From Bradyrhizobium sp. WSM1743 (lineage in GTDB: Bacteria; Pseudomonadota; Alphaproteobacteria; Rhizobiales; Xanthobacteraceae): 64,000 nucleotides of DNA. Of the stretch, positions 16,963 to 25,451 are shown piece by piece. The stretch is taken from positions 117,463 through 181,462 of the forward strand of contig NZ_AXAZ01000011.1 of the NCBI RefSeq assembly GCF_000473065.1. Direction: 5' to 3'. Below the pieces are notes generated by a model, which made no database searches, had not been told where the DNA came from, and worked only from the letters and a program-made list of their open reading frames with translations. The translations under genes were made by a program, and so were the position numbers. Within the stretch, counting starts at the first letter, position 1. Each line of letters begins with the position of its first letter.

Positions 16963-17090
16963 CATGCTCTCCCCCAAAATGCTTTCGGGTCTGGAATTAC
17001 AGGGATTCGATGTACGCCGTGTGACATCATCATTTTGTCATGTGACGATGTGCAGCGGCGCGATGACGCATGGAACGCGCCAGCAGGCCC

Positions 17091-17780
17091 TCAAGCCGCC
17101 TTGGCGACGTCGACCTTGCGGAAGCGCACCAGCGAGAAATGGCCGAGCGGCGGAATCAAACGGCGCTCGGCGAGCTCAATGCCGTGCGCGCCGGCCAGCC
17201 ACTTGGCATAGCGCGACCAGGCGAACTCGGCGGTACGGAAGCCGAGCGGACGCACCACCGGCTGCAGCTTCTGCTCGATGAAGCGGCGCATGCCGGTGTC
17301 GGCGCTGACGCGGGTGAGGATGATCAGCTCCCCGCCCGGACGCAGCACGCGGGCGAATTCGTCGAGCGCCTTCTCCGGGTTCGGCACGGCGGTGACGACA
17401 TATTGCGCCATCACGACGTCAAAGGAATTGTCCGGAAATTCGAGCTTCTCGGCGTCCATCACCGCGAGGCCCTCGACGTTCTTCAGCTTCTGCTCTTTCA
17501 CACGGCGGCGCGCCTTGTCCAGCATCGCTTCCGAGATGTCGGTGCCGAAGATGCGCAGGTTCGGCGCGTAGAGCGGCAGCGAGATGCCGGTGCCGACGCC
17601 GACCTCGAGCACGCGGCCGCCGATCTTGTTGGTGGCCGCGATCGCGGCCTGCCGGCCCTTGGCGAACACGCCGCCGAACACGAGATCGTAGACCGGCGCC
17701 CATCGGTCATAGGCCTGCTCGACCGTGCCGCGGGTGAGGTCGAGCTGCTGGGTGCCGTCAAGGTTCATGGTCTTAGCCAT
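17091..17780 (-). CDS. phospholipid N-methyltransferase, Rhodobacter type (PmtA-like)
   Basis: A 229-residue SAM-dependent methyltransferase. Residues from about 23 read AYDRWAPVYDLVFGGVFAKG, the signature opening of the Rhodobacter-type phosphatidylethanolamine methyltransferases, followed by the SAM-binding VLEVGVGTGISLP and the acidic TDISEAML. Such enzymes add one to three methyl groups to phosphatidylethanolamine on the way to phosphatidylcholine. Bradyrhizobium carries several with different substrate preferences, so the exact step cannot be fixed. ATG 17780 is preferred over a GTG at 17795. It lies 33 bp after the GT4 gene, so the two are probably co-transcribed. Confidence 0.85.
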   Translation of the reverse strand: MAKTMNLDGTQQLDLTRGTVEQAYDRWAPVYDLVFGGVFAKGRQAAIAATNKIGGRVLEVGVGTGISLPLYAPNLRIFGTDISEAMLDKARRRVKEQKLKNVEGLAVMDAEKLEFPDNSFDVVMAQYVVTAVPNPEKALDEFARVLRPGGELIILTRVSADTGMRRFIEQKLQPVVRPLGFRTAEFAWSRYAKWLAGAHGIELAERRLIPPLGHFSLVRFRKVDVAKAA

Positions 17781-17813
17781 CGATGCGGTTCTCACTGTGG
17801 TTCGAATTGACGA

Positions 17814-18866
17814 TCAACCGCGCACCGGCCGCCGCGCCATGCGAGGCGAGGCGCGCAAGGCGCGGCTGGGTTGAAGTGAGGTGAGGTTGCCGACGAACTG
17901 GCGCGCGCTGTTCTCCCAGGAGCGCTCCAGCGCGAAATTGCGACAGGTCTCGCGCGACATGGTGAGCGCGCGCAGGCACGCGGTGCGCAGATCTTGGTCG
18001 ATCGCGCCGATCGGGTGATCGGCGATGACGTCCTTCGGCCCCGTAACCGGAAACGCCGCAACCGGCGTGCCGCAGGCAAGCGCCTCCAGCTGCACCACGC
18101 CAAATGTGTCGGTCAGGCTCGGAAACACGAACACGTCGGCGGCGGCGAGATGCGCGGTGAGATCCGCGCCCTTCTTCTCGCCGAGGAAGACCGCGTCCGG
18201 ATACTTCTTTTCGAGCGCCGCCTTCTGCGGGCCGTCGCCGACGACGACCTTGGTGCCGGGCAGGTCGAGCGAGAGGAACGCTTCGAGATTCTTCTCCACC
18301 GCCACGCGCCCCATGGTCATGAAGATCGGGCGCGGCAGGTCGAGCTGAACCGGAGCGTCGGGGTGGAACAGCTCGGTGTCGACGCCGCGCGTCCAGAAGC
18401 CGAGCCGCTTGAAACCGCGCTCGGACAGCTCCTGCCGCAGCGAGGGCGTCGCCACCATCGTCATCGCGGCGGCATCGTGGAAATGGCGCAGCACGGCATA
18501 GCCGACCGCGGCCGGTATGCCGGTCCGCACCGAGACATATTCCGGAAAGCGCGTCGTATAGGAGGTGGTGAAGGCGAGCCGGTTGCGGCGGCAATAGGCC
18601 CGCGCGGCCCAGCCGATCGGGCCCTCGGTCGCAATGTGCAGCGCGTCCGGCGCCGCCCTCTCGATCCGCCGCGCGATCTCCTTCCCGCTCGGCAGCGCAA
18701 TGCGCAGGCCCGGATAGGTCGGCAGCGGCCAGGACGCAAAGCCGTCGGGGGTGAGGAAGTCGATCTCGACATCGAGGGCCTTGGCCGCATTCGCCAGCGA
18801 GGTCAGCGTCCGGACCACACCGTTGACCTGCGGATGCCAGGCGTCTGTCGCGATTAATACCCGCAT
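17814..18866 (-). CDS. GT4-family glycosyltransferase
   Basis: A 350-residue two-Rossmann-domain retaining glycosyltransferase. The N-terminal acceptor domain begins VLIATDAWHPQVNGVVRT, with the Asn-Gly of the glycine loop. The C-terminal donor domain carries GRVAVEKNLEAFL, VVVGDGPQKAALEKKYP and SLTDTFGVVQLEAL, whose last Glu is the E of the EX7E-type motif. The closest recognisable relatives are diacylglycerol or phosphatidylinositol-type glycosyltransferases (SqdX/MgdA-like), so a membrane glycolipid product is likely. It heads the minus-strand run GT4, PMT, Mpo1-like. The tail of about 20 residues is basic and may bind membrane. Confidence 0.85.
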   Translation of the reverse strand: MRVLIATDAWHPQVNGVVRTLTSLANAAKALDVEIDFLTPDGFASWPLPTYPGLRIALPSGKEIARRIERAAPDALHIATEGPIGWAARAYCRRNRLAFTTSYTTRFPEYVSVRTGIPAAVGYAVLRHFHDAAAMTMVATPSLRQELSERGFKRLGFWTRGVDTELFHPDAPVQLDLPRPIFMTMGRVAVEKNLEAFLSLDLPGTKVVVGDGPQKAALEKKYPDAVFLGEKKGADLTAHLAAADVFVFPSLTDTFGVVQLEALACGTPVAAFPVTGPKDVIADHPIGAIDQDLRTACLRALTMSRETCRNFALERSWENSARQFVGNLTSLQPSRALRASPRMARRPVRG

Positions 18867-19139
18867 GGGGAAATCCCGAGAGTTTGATGATTCTCAGGCA
18901 TCGACCATCAACGAAGGATATTTCAGGCGTGTGACGTCACAGAAGTGTCGGCGTGCTGTTTTGTTCGTTAACGGGCCCGTGGAGCCACGAAACTGTCATG
19001 AAACAATCCTTGCCGCCATGAAACCGTTTTCGGTTTTCCGCGCAAATGTCCCGAAACGTTTTGCCGTTAGGACTTTAGGCAACGGAGCACCGCAACGGTG
19101 CCGCGGTGAGCAAAACACCGAGCAAACAGGGGCGATCAC
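18867..19139. other. divergent intergenic region
   Basis: About 270 bp between the divergent glycosyltransferase and L,D-transpeptidase genes. It should hold both promoters. It has small dyads such as CAACGGAGCACCGCAACGG (near 19080-19098) but no promoter I would call with confidence and no ORF I trust. Confidence 0.4.
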
Positions 19140-19865
19140 ATGTTCAATCTGGACACGTTCAAGACGTTTTCGCGCGCCGTTGCATTCGGCGCAATCGCGG
19201 TCTCCGCGATCGCGTTCGCTGGTGCAGCCAAGGCCGCGCCGGTGCAGATCTTCCCGTTCTTCCAGCCGCTGCCGCCGATGACCGCGCCGCAGCCGTTCCA
19301 GCCCTATCAACCGTATCAGCCCTATCAGGCGCCGACCTATCAGACCGACCCATCCGATGATCAGGACGCGGTCGAGCTGCCGGCCCGCTTCCGCCGCCAG
19401 ACCGTTACTTACGCGACACGCGAAGCGCCGGGCACCATCATCATCGATACACCCAACACCTATCTCTATTACGTGCTCGGAGGCGGCCAGGCGCTGCGTT
19501 ACGGCATCGGTGTCGGCCGCGACGGCTTCACCTGGTCCGGCATCCAGTCGGTGAGCCGCAAGGCCGAGTGGCCGGCCTGGACTCCGCCGCCGGAGATGAT
19601 CGCCCGCCAGCCCTATCTGCCGCGCCACATGGCCGGCGGCCCCGGCAACCCGTTAGGGGCGCGCGCCATGTATCTCGGCGGCACCATCTATCGCATCCAC
19701 GGCACCAACGCGCCCGACACCATCGGCAAGCGCGTCTCCTCCGGCTGCATCCGCATGACCAACGAAGACGTCACCGACCTCTATTCCCGCGTCAACGTCG
19801 GCACCAAGGTGATCGTGCTGCCGATGACCGAGCGCCGTGCAGACCTCGGCGCCGCGACACGCTAA
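19140..19865 (+). CDS. L,D-transpeptidase (YkuD/ErfK family)
   Basis: A 241-residue exported enzyme. A signal peptide ends near residue 32 (GAAKA), then comes a Pro/Gln/Tyr spacer (QPYQPYQPYQ). The YkuD domain begins at TIIIDTPNTYLYYVLGG. The catalytic motif has His187 in HGTN and Cys203 in SSGCIRM, as in L,D-transpeptidases that make 3-3 cross-links in peptidoglycan or attach proteins to it. A paralogue with the same domain lies at 56662-57864. A strong terminator follows directly, so it is probably transcribed alone. Confidence 0.92.
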   Translation: MFNLDTFKTFSRAVAFGAIAVSAIAFAGAAKAAPVQIFPFFQPLPPMTAPQPFQPYQPYQPYQAPTYQTDPSDDQDAVELPARFRRQTVTYATREAPGTIIIDTPNTYLYYVLGGGQALRYGIGVGRDGFTWSGIQSVSRKAEWPAWTPPPEMIARQPYLPRHMAGGPGNPLGARAMYLGGTIYRIHGTNAPDTIGKRVSSGCIRMTNEDVTDLYSRVNVGTKVIVLPMTERRADLGAATR

Positions 19866-19888
19866 AGCGACAGGACATTGTGACGCGA

Positions 19889-19923
19889 ACGGCCCCGGAA
19901 CTCACCGGGGCCGTTTTCGTTTG
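19889..19923 (+). terminator. rho-independent terminator
   Basis: A perfect 10-bp stem, ACGGCCCCGG/CCGGGGCCGT, with loop AACTCA, runs into TTTCGTTT. It lies 23 bp after the L,D-transpeptidase stop. Confidence 0.85.
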
Positions 19924-19977
19924 CCCTCGACATGCCGACGCGCGCTCGCTGCGGCGCGGTACCCAATGGAGGCGCAA

Positions 19978-20391
19978 ATGCAATCACGCCTGCAATTCTC
20001 GCCAAGCTCTTGGCTGCACGCGATCGCGGGCGGAGCACTGACGCTGCTCTCGTCAGCGTTCTCCTCGCTCGCGCAGCAACCTGCGAGCGGCGATGCTGCC
20101 CAGCAGGCCTTCAACAATTCCTGCCGCACCTGCCATTCCATGAAGGAGAGCGACAATCGCCTCGGTCCCAACCTCAACAAGATCGTCGGACGCAAGGCCG
20201 GCTCGCTGCCGGACTACAATTACTCCTCGTCAATGAAGGAAGCCGGCTTCGTCTGGGACCAGGACAAGCTCACCCGCTTCATGGTCAAGCCGGACGAAGT
20301 CGTGTCCGGCCACAAGATGCAGCCTTATGGCGGCGTCTCGGCGGAGGAGGCGGGCAAGGTGTTTGCATATTTGCAGGCAGCCTCGCAGTGA
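19978..20391 (+). CDS. class I c-type cytochrome
   Basis: A 137-residue exported monohaem cytochrome c. The signal peptide is near residues 1-35 (ending SLAQQ). The haem site is CRTCH, with Cys49, Cys52 and His53, and the distal ligand is Met114 in GHKMQPYG, as in mitochondrial-type cytochrome c550/cy proteins. It should carry electrons in the periplasm between respiratory complexes. ATG 19978 has GGAGG six bases upstream and is preferred to ATG 19966. A terminator-like hairpin (ACGACC/GGTCGT then TTTCGTTT) at 20391-20422 overlaps the stop codon. Confidence 0.9.
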   Translation: MQSRLQFSPSSWLHAIAGGALTLLSSAFSSLAQQPASGDAAQQAFNNSCRTCHSMKESDNRLGPNLNKIVGRKAGSLPDYNYSSSMKEAGFVWDQDKLTRFMVKPDEVVSGHKMQPYGGVSAEEAGKVFAYLQAASQ

Positions 20392-20422
20392 CGACCGCAG
20401 TGTGCCGGGTCGTTTTCGTTTG
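20391..20422 (+). terminator. terminator hairpin after cytochrome c gene
   Basis: Six-base arms ACGACC and GGTCGT around an 11-base loop, followed by TTTCGTTTGG. The stem starts in the TGA stop codon. Confidence 0.55.
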
Positions 20423-20440
20423 GCCCCGGTGATTGCGGCG

Positions 20441-20592
20441 CATCCTTCGAGACGCCCGCCTATGGCGGGCTCCTCAGGATGAGGTCTGAGTGTGTCGCGG
20501 CCATTTCATACGAAGCGCGCTTGCAGCAAGCCATAGATGCCGGTTAGCCTCATCCTGAGGAGACCGCGAAGCGGTCGTCTCGAAGGACGAGG
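20441..20592. repeat. type B palindromic intergenic repeat
   Basis: Left unit CTTCGAGACGCCCGCCTATGGCGGGCTCCTCAGGATGAGG is answered after a core by CCTCATCCTGAGGAGACC...CGTCTCGAAGGACGAGG. Copies lie at 25497-25627 and 28067-28199. Confidence 0.85.
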
Positions 20593-20612
20593 CGTTCACA
20601 CCGACGGCGCGC

Positions 20613-20891
20613 TTACCGGCTGACCGCGCCCCGCCACTCCGCGATCAGTCTCAGCCACGCCGATGCATGAAACGCGCTCATCAAGAGATACATCGGCACC
20701 ATCCCGCCGAACGCAGACCCCTGCCCGGCGGTGCACAGCATGTCCGCCGGGCCGCCGCCCAGCAGAGCCGTCAGGACGGCCATGATGGCGAAGGTCGGCG
20801 TGGCGGCCAGCCCCAGCCATCTGGCAACGTGGCGCGCGGCCGCGACGCCGTCCTGGCTGGCGCCGGCGGCCGCGCTGACCGGGCCGGTCAT
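20613..20891 (-). CDS. small two-helix membrane protein, partner of the DUF899 gene
   Basis: A 92-residue protein with two predicted membrane helices (about residues 30-46 and 62-80), a GGGPADMLC loop between them, and a short basic tail. Its ATG (20891-20889) overlaps the stop codon of the DUF899 gene (20890-20888), which points to translational coupling. I do not recognise a family beyond small conserved membrane proteins found next to DUF899. A single Cys in the loop region may be relevant given the thioredoxin-like partner. Confidence 0.7.
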   Translation of the reverse strand: MTGPVSAAAGASQDGVAAARHVARWLGLAATPTFAIMAVLTALLGGGPADMLCTAGQGSAFGGMVPMYLLMSAFHASAWLRLIAEWRGAVSR

Positions 20892-21682
20892 TTCCGCTCC
20901 CCCGCGGCCTCCTGGCGAAACGCCCTCTCGCCGGCATCCGAGATCTCGATCCATTTCTTGTCGGGCGCGGCGCCTTCCGTGTAGCTGTCGTGCCAATTCC
21001 ACCATTTGTAGGTCGGCGTCTGCGGATAGCCCTTCGGCGAGTCCTCCCACACCTCCTGCCGGCCCAGCGGGGTGATGTCGAGATAGTTCCAGGTGCCGCC
21101 CATCTGCTCGTCGCCGCGGCTCTTGACGAAATAGGTGCGGAAGATGCGCGTCCCGTCGCGGTAGAACACGTTGGTGCCGTGCCACTCGTCCACGCCGAAA
21201 TCGGCGTCGAAGCTGTCGGTGATGGTGACCCACGGCATGATCCAACCCATCCGCTGCTTCAGCCTGATGATGTCAGGCTGCGGCGCGCGCGAGGCGAACA
21301 CGAGCGTGGTGTCGCGGGCGTTCAAATGCGCGACATGGGCGACCTGGTCGGCCACCATCGAGCAGCCGCGGCAGGCGTGGTCGGGCCAGCCGAACACGCC
21401 GGGTTCGAAGAAGGCCCGATAGACGATCAGCTGCCGCCGGCCCTGGAACAGGTCGAGCAGGCTGAGCTTGCCGCCGGGCCCCTCGAACGCATAGGTTTTG
21501 TCCACCGCCATCCACGGCATGCGGCGCCGCTCGGCGGCCAGGGCATCGCGGGCACGGGTATGCGCCTTTTCCTTCACGAGCAGTTGCAGACGGGCCGCCT
21601 CCCAGTCCTGCGGCGACACCACCGGTGGGGTCTGCATGGCGTTCTGTCCGTTCGTCGCTGCGTTGTCTGCTGAACTCATCAT
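20888..21682 (-). CDS. DUF899 thioredoxin-like protein
   Basis: A 264-residue cytoplasmic protein of the DUF899/AhpC-TSA-related thioredoxin-like family. Recognisable parts are the helical start (WEAARLQLLVKEKAHTRARD), LSLLDLFQGRRQLIVYRAFF, Cys104 and Cys107 in DHACRGCSMV (a CxxC-like site), DADFGVDEWHGTNVFYRDGT and the aromatic end YKWWNWHDSY. The reaction is unknown. The two Met codons at 21682 and 21679 are equivalent starts, with GGAG upstream. It heads a two-gene operon and faces a divergent regulator gene across a 150-bp gap with a long inverted repeat. Confidence 0.85.
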   Translation of the reverse strand: MMSSADNAATNGQNAMQTPPVVSPQDWEAARLQLLVKEKAHTRARDALAAERRRMPWMAVDKTYAFEGPGGKLSLLDLFQGRRQLIVYRAFFEPGVFGWPDHACRGCSMVADQVAHVAHLNARDTTLVFASRAPQPDIIRLKQRMGWIMPWVTITDSFDADFGVDEWHGTNVFYRDGTRIFRTYFVKSRGDEQMGGTWNYLDITPLGRQEVWEDSPKGYPQTPTYKWWNWHDSYTEGAAPDKKWIEISDAGERAFRQEAAGERK

Positions 21683-21703
21683 GGCTCTCCAAATTCCTTA
21701 TCC

Positions 21704-21751
21704 GAGCGACCATTCCGCGCCGCGTTATGACAGTCGCGGAACCGGTCGCTC
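21704..21751. promoter_or_regulatory. long inverted repeat between divergent DUF899 and regulator genes
   Basis: GAGCGACC (21704-21711) and TTCCGCG (21713-21719) are matched by CGCGGAA (21735-21741) and GGTCGCTC (21744-21751), 15 paired bases in two blocks around a 15-bp centre. It sits 22 bp from the DUF899 start codon, so it is either an operator for the neighbouring regulator or a leader hairpin. Confidence 0.55.
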
Positions 21752-21832
21752 CTCGCCGCACATCGTCGACTGGCAACGATTTCTGCCACCAAGCGGTTGC
21801 ACGGTGGGAGTAACAAGTGTGGCGGGATTGAC

Positions 21833-23053
21833 ATGGAGTCGCTGATCACCGCCGCCGCGCGCGCGTTAGAGGCCGGCGATCCGCTCGGTGCCTTGAACCG
21901 CGTTGCGCTGCGCAATGATGCGCCGTCGCTGGCGCTGCGCGGCATCGCGATGGCACAGCTCGGCGATCTCGCCAAAGCCAAGGCGCTGCTGCGCACCGCC
22001 GCGCGCGCCTTCGGTCCGCGCGAGGCGGTGGCACGCGCAAGGTGCATCGTGGCCGAAGCCGAGATCGCGCTGGTCTCGCGCGATCTGAACTGGCCGGTGA
22101 AGACGCTCGCGGCGGCACGCGCGACGCTCGAGAAGCGCGGCGATCTCGCGAATGCCGCCCATGCAGGCCATATCGAGGCGCGCCGCCTCCTTCTGGTCGG
22201 GCGCCTTGACGAGGCCGAGCGTACGCTGGCCGAAGTCCATCCTGCGCCGCTCCCGCCCGCCTCCCAAGTCGTCCGCGAGCTCGTGGTCGCCGGCATCGCA
22301 ATCAGGCGGCTCAGAACGAAAGACGCGCGCACGGCACTCAGCCGCGCGGCTCACGCGGCGCGCCTCGCGAAAATCCCGGCGCTCGTGGCCGAGGTCGATA
22401 GCGCCAACCTCATACTCGACACGCCGGCAGCGCGCCTGATCGCGCGCGGCAGCGAGCATCCGTTGTTGCTCGGCGAGGTCGAGCGACTGGCGACCTCGAC
22501 GGCGCTCGTCGTGGACACCTTCCATCATGTGGTGCGCAGGCAAGGCGTCGTGGTGTCGCTCGGAACGCGTCCCGTGCTGTTCGCGCTCGCCCGTCTGCTG
22601 GCGCAGGCATGGCCCGCGGATGTCTTGCGAGAGACGCTGATATCAGGCGCGTTTCAAGCCAAGCACTCCGACGAGTCGCACCGCGCGCGATTGCGCGTCG
22701 AGATCGGACGGCTCCGCACCAAGCTCAAGCCTCTCGCCGACATCAGCGCGACGAAGCAGGGCTTCGTGCTGGCGCCGCGGAAGACGCGCGACGTCCTTGT
22801 GCTGGCGCGGCCCAATGAGGAGAAGCACGCCGCTGTTCTCGCCTTTCTCGCCGACGGCGAGCCATGGTCGAGCTCGGCGCTCGCACTTGCGCTTGGGATC
22901 AGCCCGCGCACCGTGCAGCGCGCCCTCGAAGAGCTGGCGCGATCGAGCAAGGTGCAGTCCTTCGGACACGGACGGGCGCGCCGCTGGATGACGCCGCCCG
23001 TTCCGGGTTTCCCGACAGGCTTGTTACTCCCCACGCCGCTCCTGAAGACGTAG
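21833..23053 (+). CDS. transcriptional regulator with TPR-like N-terminus and two winged helices
   Basis: A 406-residue protein. Residues 1-215 are Ala/Arg/Leu-rich helical repeats resembling tetratricopeptides. Residues about 235-335 look like an OmpR-type winged helix (VVVSLGTRPVLFALARLLAQ, SHRARLRVEIGRLRTKLKPL, TKQGFVLAPR). Residues about 345-395 are a second helix-turn-helix (ALALGISPRTVQRALEELAR, then HGRARRWM). No receiver domain or kinase is present, so it is not a standard response regulator. ATG 21833 is chosen; the ORF extends 12 codons upstream. It is divergent from the DUF899 operon and only 29 bp before the beta-propeller gene. Confidence 0.75.
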   Translation: MESLITAAARALEAGDPLGALNRVALRNDAPSLALRGIAMAQLGDLAKAKALLRTAARAFGPREAVARARCIVAEAEIALVSRDLNWPVKTLAAARATLEKRGDLANAAHAGHIEARRLLLVGRLDEAERTLAEVHPAPLPPASQVVRELVVAGIAIRRLRTKDARTALSRAAHAARLAKIPALVAEVDSANLILDTPAARLIARGSEHPLLLGEVERLATSTALVVDTFHHVVRRQGVVVSLGTRPVLFALARLLAQAWPADVLRETLISGAFQAKHSDESHRARLRVEIGRLRTKLKPLADISATKQGFVLAPRKTRDVLVLARPNEEKHAAVLAFLADGEPWSSSALALALGISPRTVQRALEELARSSKVQSFGHGRARRWMTPPVPGFPTGLLLPTPLLKT

Positions 23054-23082
23054 GATGCGCGCAAGCATTAGGGATCGAGCAC

Positions 23083-23721
23083 ATGAAACGTTCAGCCGCC
23101 GAGATCGTGACGGAGTATGGACCCTTTCCAGGCGTCGAGGCCGTGCATGGCGTCACCTATGACGGCAAGCATGTCTGGTTCGCATCCGGCGACAAGTTGA
23201 ACGCCGTCGATCCGGCCGACGGCAAGATCGCGCGCTCCATCGACGTTGCCGCGCATGCGGGAACGGCGTTCGACGGCCGGCACCTGTTCCAGATCGCCGA
23301 GGATCGCATCCAGAAGATCGATGCGGCCTCGGGCAAGGTGCTCAGCACCATTCCGGCGCCCGGCGGCGGCGGCGATTCCGGCCTGGCCTGGGCCGAGGGC
23401 TCGCTCTGGGTCGGACAATATCGCGAGCGCAAGATACATCAGGTCGATCCCGAAACGGGAAAGGTCCTGCGCACCATCGAGAGCAAGCGGTTCGTGACCG
23501 GGGTGACCTGGGTCGACGGCGAGCTCTGGCATGGCACTTGGGAAGGCGACGACAGTGACATCAGGCGGATCGATCCTGATACGGGCACGGTGCTCGAGCA
23601 GCTCGATATGCCTGAAGGAACGATGGTCTCGGGACTGGAGTCGGACGGTTGTGATCGCCTGTTCTGCGGCGGCGGCAGTGCCGGCAAAGTGAGAGCGGTC
23701 CGCCGCCCCCGGCGCAGCTAG
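23083..23721 (+). CDS. PQQ-like/glutamine cyclotransferase-like beta-propeller protein
   Basis: A 212-residue repeat protein made of about five blades with the pattern V-D-P-x-[DT]-G-K-[IV] (LNAVDPADGKIARSID, IQKIDAASGKVLSTIP, IHQVDPETGKVLRTIE, IRRIDPDTGTVLEQLD). No signal peptide is evident, so it is probably cytoplasmic. Such short propellers are often annotated as glutaminyl-peptide cyclotransferase-like, but I see no case for that activity here. It starts 29 bp after the regulator gene and is likely co-transcribed. The Cys pair near the end (GCDRLFCGGG) is notable. Confidence 0.75.
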   Translation: MKRSAAEIVTEYGPFPGVEAVHGVTYDGKHVWFASGDKLNAVDPADGKIARSIDVAAHAGTAFDGRHLFQIAEDRIQKIDAASGKVLSTIPAPGGGGDSGLAWAEGSLWVGQYRERKIHQVDPETGKVLRTIESKRFVTGVTWVDGELWHGTWEGDDSDIRRIDPDTGTVLEQLDMPEGTMVSGLESDGCDRLFCGGGSAGKVRAVRRPRRS

Positions 23722-23861
23722 CCGCGTCGTGAGACTTGAATGTGCGGCGACGCCGGATTCGCAGCCGTTAACCTGTTCGCCGCAATTCCACCCCACCGGT
23801 GCGCTCTAGCGGCCTCCTCGCCCGCCCTGTAAAATCCCCGCCGGGGCGGCTTGGGGGATTG

Positions 23862-25433
23862 ATGCGACTTACGTTGAATCTGAAGATCATCCTGATCGGC
23901 GTCGCAGTGCTCGCGGCGTCGTTCTTCATCAGCCTGAAGGCGATGGACTTCCTGTCACCGCGCGCGACGAATTCGGCGCCGCCGGTCGTCGCGCAACTGC
24001 CGCCGCTGCCGCCCGCCTCGAAGAGCTCCATCGTGGTCGCGCCGGTCGCCATCGCGATATCAGCGATCCGTGAGCAGGCCGAGAAGGCCGCGCCGCGCAA
24101 TTTCGCCGGCAAGGCCGACAACCCAATCTCGCAGATCCTGGAGAACGCCGATATCGGCTGGTCCGCCGTACGCGGACCGATGGCAGCGACCGGCGACAAG
24201 GACGTGCTGACGATCTCGACTCCGCTCAGCGGCAAGCTGAACGTGACGGGCTCGCTGTCGTCGAAAGCCACAGGCGCGCTTGGCGACGCGCTCGGCAGCG
24301 TGCTCGGTGGCGATGCGGCAAAACGGATCGGCGCCGTCAATATCAAGAATTTGAACGCCAGCGCCGAGATCAAGGGCAACGTGGTCGTCACCTCGCGCCC
24401 GAAGCTCGCCGCCGCCTGGCATCTGGAGCCCAATCTCGGCGCCCAGGTCAATCTCGGCGACACCAACCTCAACGTCGCCGGCGCCAAGGTCAACGTGCCG
24501 GCGCAGGTGAAGCCGCTGATCGACAAGAATGTCGGCGAGCAGATCAATGCCGTCTCCGAACGCATCCGCAACGATCCATCGCTGCGCGAGAATGCGAAAG
24601 CGCAATGGGTCAAGGCCTGCCGCTCGATCCCGCTGCAAGGATCTAGCTCCTCGGCCGCGCTGCCGCCGCTCTGGCTCGAGATGAAGCCGGTGCGCGCGAT
24701 CGCGGCGCAGCCGCGCGTCGACGCGCAGAACGTGACGCTGCTGCTCGGCCTCGAAGCCGAGACGCGCGTCACCTCGGCGCCGACCAAGCCGGACTGTCCG
24801 TTCCCCGACAAGATCTCGATCGTGCCGCCGACCGGCACCGGCGTGAACATCGCCGTGCCGATCGACGTGCCCTTTACCGAGATCAACAAGCTGATCGCGG
24901 CGCAGATGGTCGGCCGCACCTATCCCGAGGACGGCTCCGGCCCGGTCGACGTCACCGTCAAGAGCGCCAACGTGATCCCCTCAGGTGACCGGCTGCTGAT
25001 CTCGCTTTTGGTGCGCGCCAAGGAGAAGAAGAGCTGGTTCGGCCTCGGCGCCGAGGCAACTGTGCATATCTGGGGCCGGCCGATGCTCGACCAGGCGCGG
25101 CAGACGCTGCGTCTCGCCGACATCCAGCTCGCGGTGGAATCCGAGGCCGCCTTCGGCCTCCTGGGCGCCGCCGCGCGCGCGGTCGTACCGCAGATGCAGC
25201 AGGCGCTGCTGCAGAAGGCGACGCTCGATCTGAAGCCGATCGCCGCGAACGCCCGCGAGAAGATCGCGGCCGCAATCGCCGACTACCAGAAGAGCGAGGA
25301 CGGCCTCAAGGTCGAGGCCAAGATCGACAGCCTGACTCTCGCCGACATCGCCTTCGATTCCAAGACCCTGCGCGTGATCGCGGAAGCCGGCGGCTCGCTG
25401 AACGTGTTCGTGACGAAGCTGTCGGGGATGTAG
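23862..25433 (+). CDS. DUF4403 family envelope protein
   Basis: A 523-residue protein anchored by an N-terminal hydrophobic segment (KIILIGVAVLAASFFISL) that may be a signal anchor. The rest is beta-rich with repeated themes (VKPLIDKNVGEQINAV, VPIDVPFTEINKLIAAQM, MLDQARQTLRLADIQL) and fits DUF4403, a lipid-binding-like (BPI/SMP-type) fold family of periplasmic or outer-membrane proteins. ATG 23862 has a GGGGGA ribosome site; the open frame to 23799 is ignored. It stands alone between intergenic regions. The exact function is unknown. Confidence 0.8.
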   Translation: MRLTLNLKIILIGVAVLAASFFISLKAMDFLSPRATNSAPPVVAQLPPLPPASKSSIVVAPVAIAISAIREQAEKAAPRNFAGKADNPISQILENADIGWSAVRGPMAATGDKDVLTISTPLSGKLNVTGSLSSKATGALGDALGSVLGGDAAKRIGAVNIKNLNASAEIKGNVVVTSRPKLAAAWHLEPNLGAQVNLGDTNLNVAGAKVNVPAQVKPLIDKNVGEQINAVSERIRNDPSLRENAKAQWVKACRSIPLQGSSSSAALPPLWLEMKPVRAIAAQPRVDAQNVTLLLGLEAETRVTSAPTKPDCPFPDKISIVPPTGTGVNIAVPIDVPFTEINKLIAAQMVGRTYPEDGSGPVDVTVKSANVIPSGDRLLISLLVRAKEKKSWFGLGAEATVHIWGRPMLDQARQTLRLADIQLAVESEAAFGLLGAAARAVVPQMQQALLQKATLDLKPIAANAREKIAAAIADYQKSEDGLKVEAKIDSLTLADIAFDSKTLRVIAEAGGSLNVFVTKLSGM

Positions 25434-25451
25434 CGCGCCCCTACTCACTGC

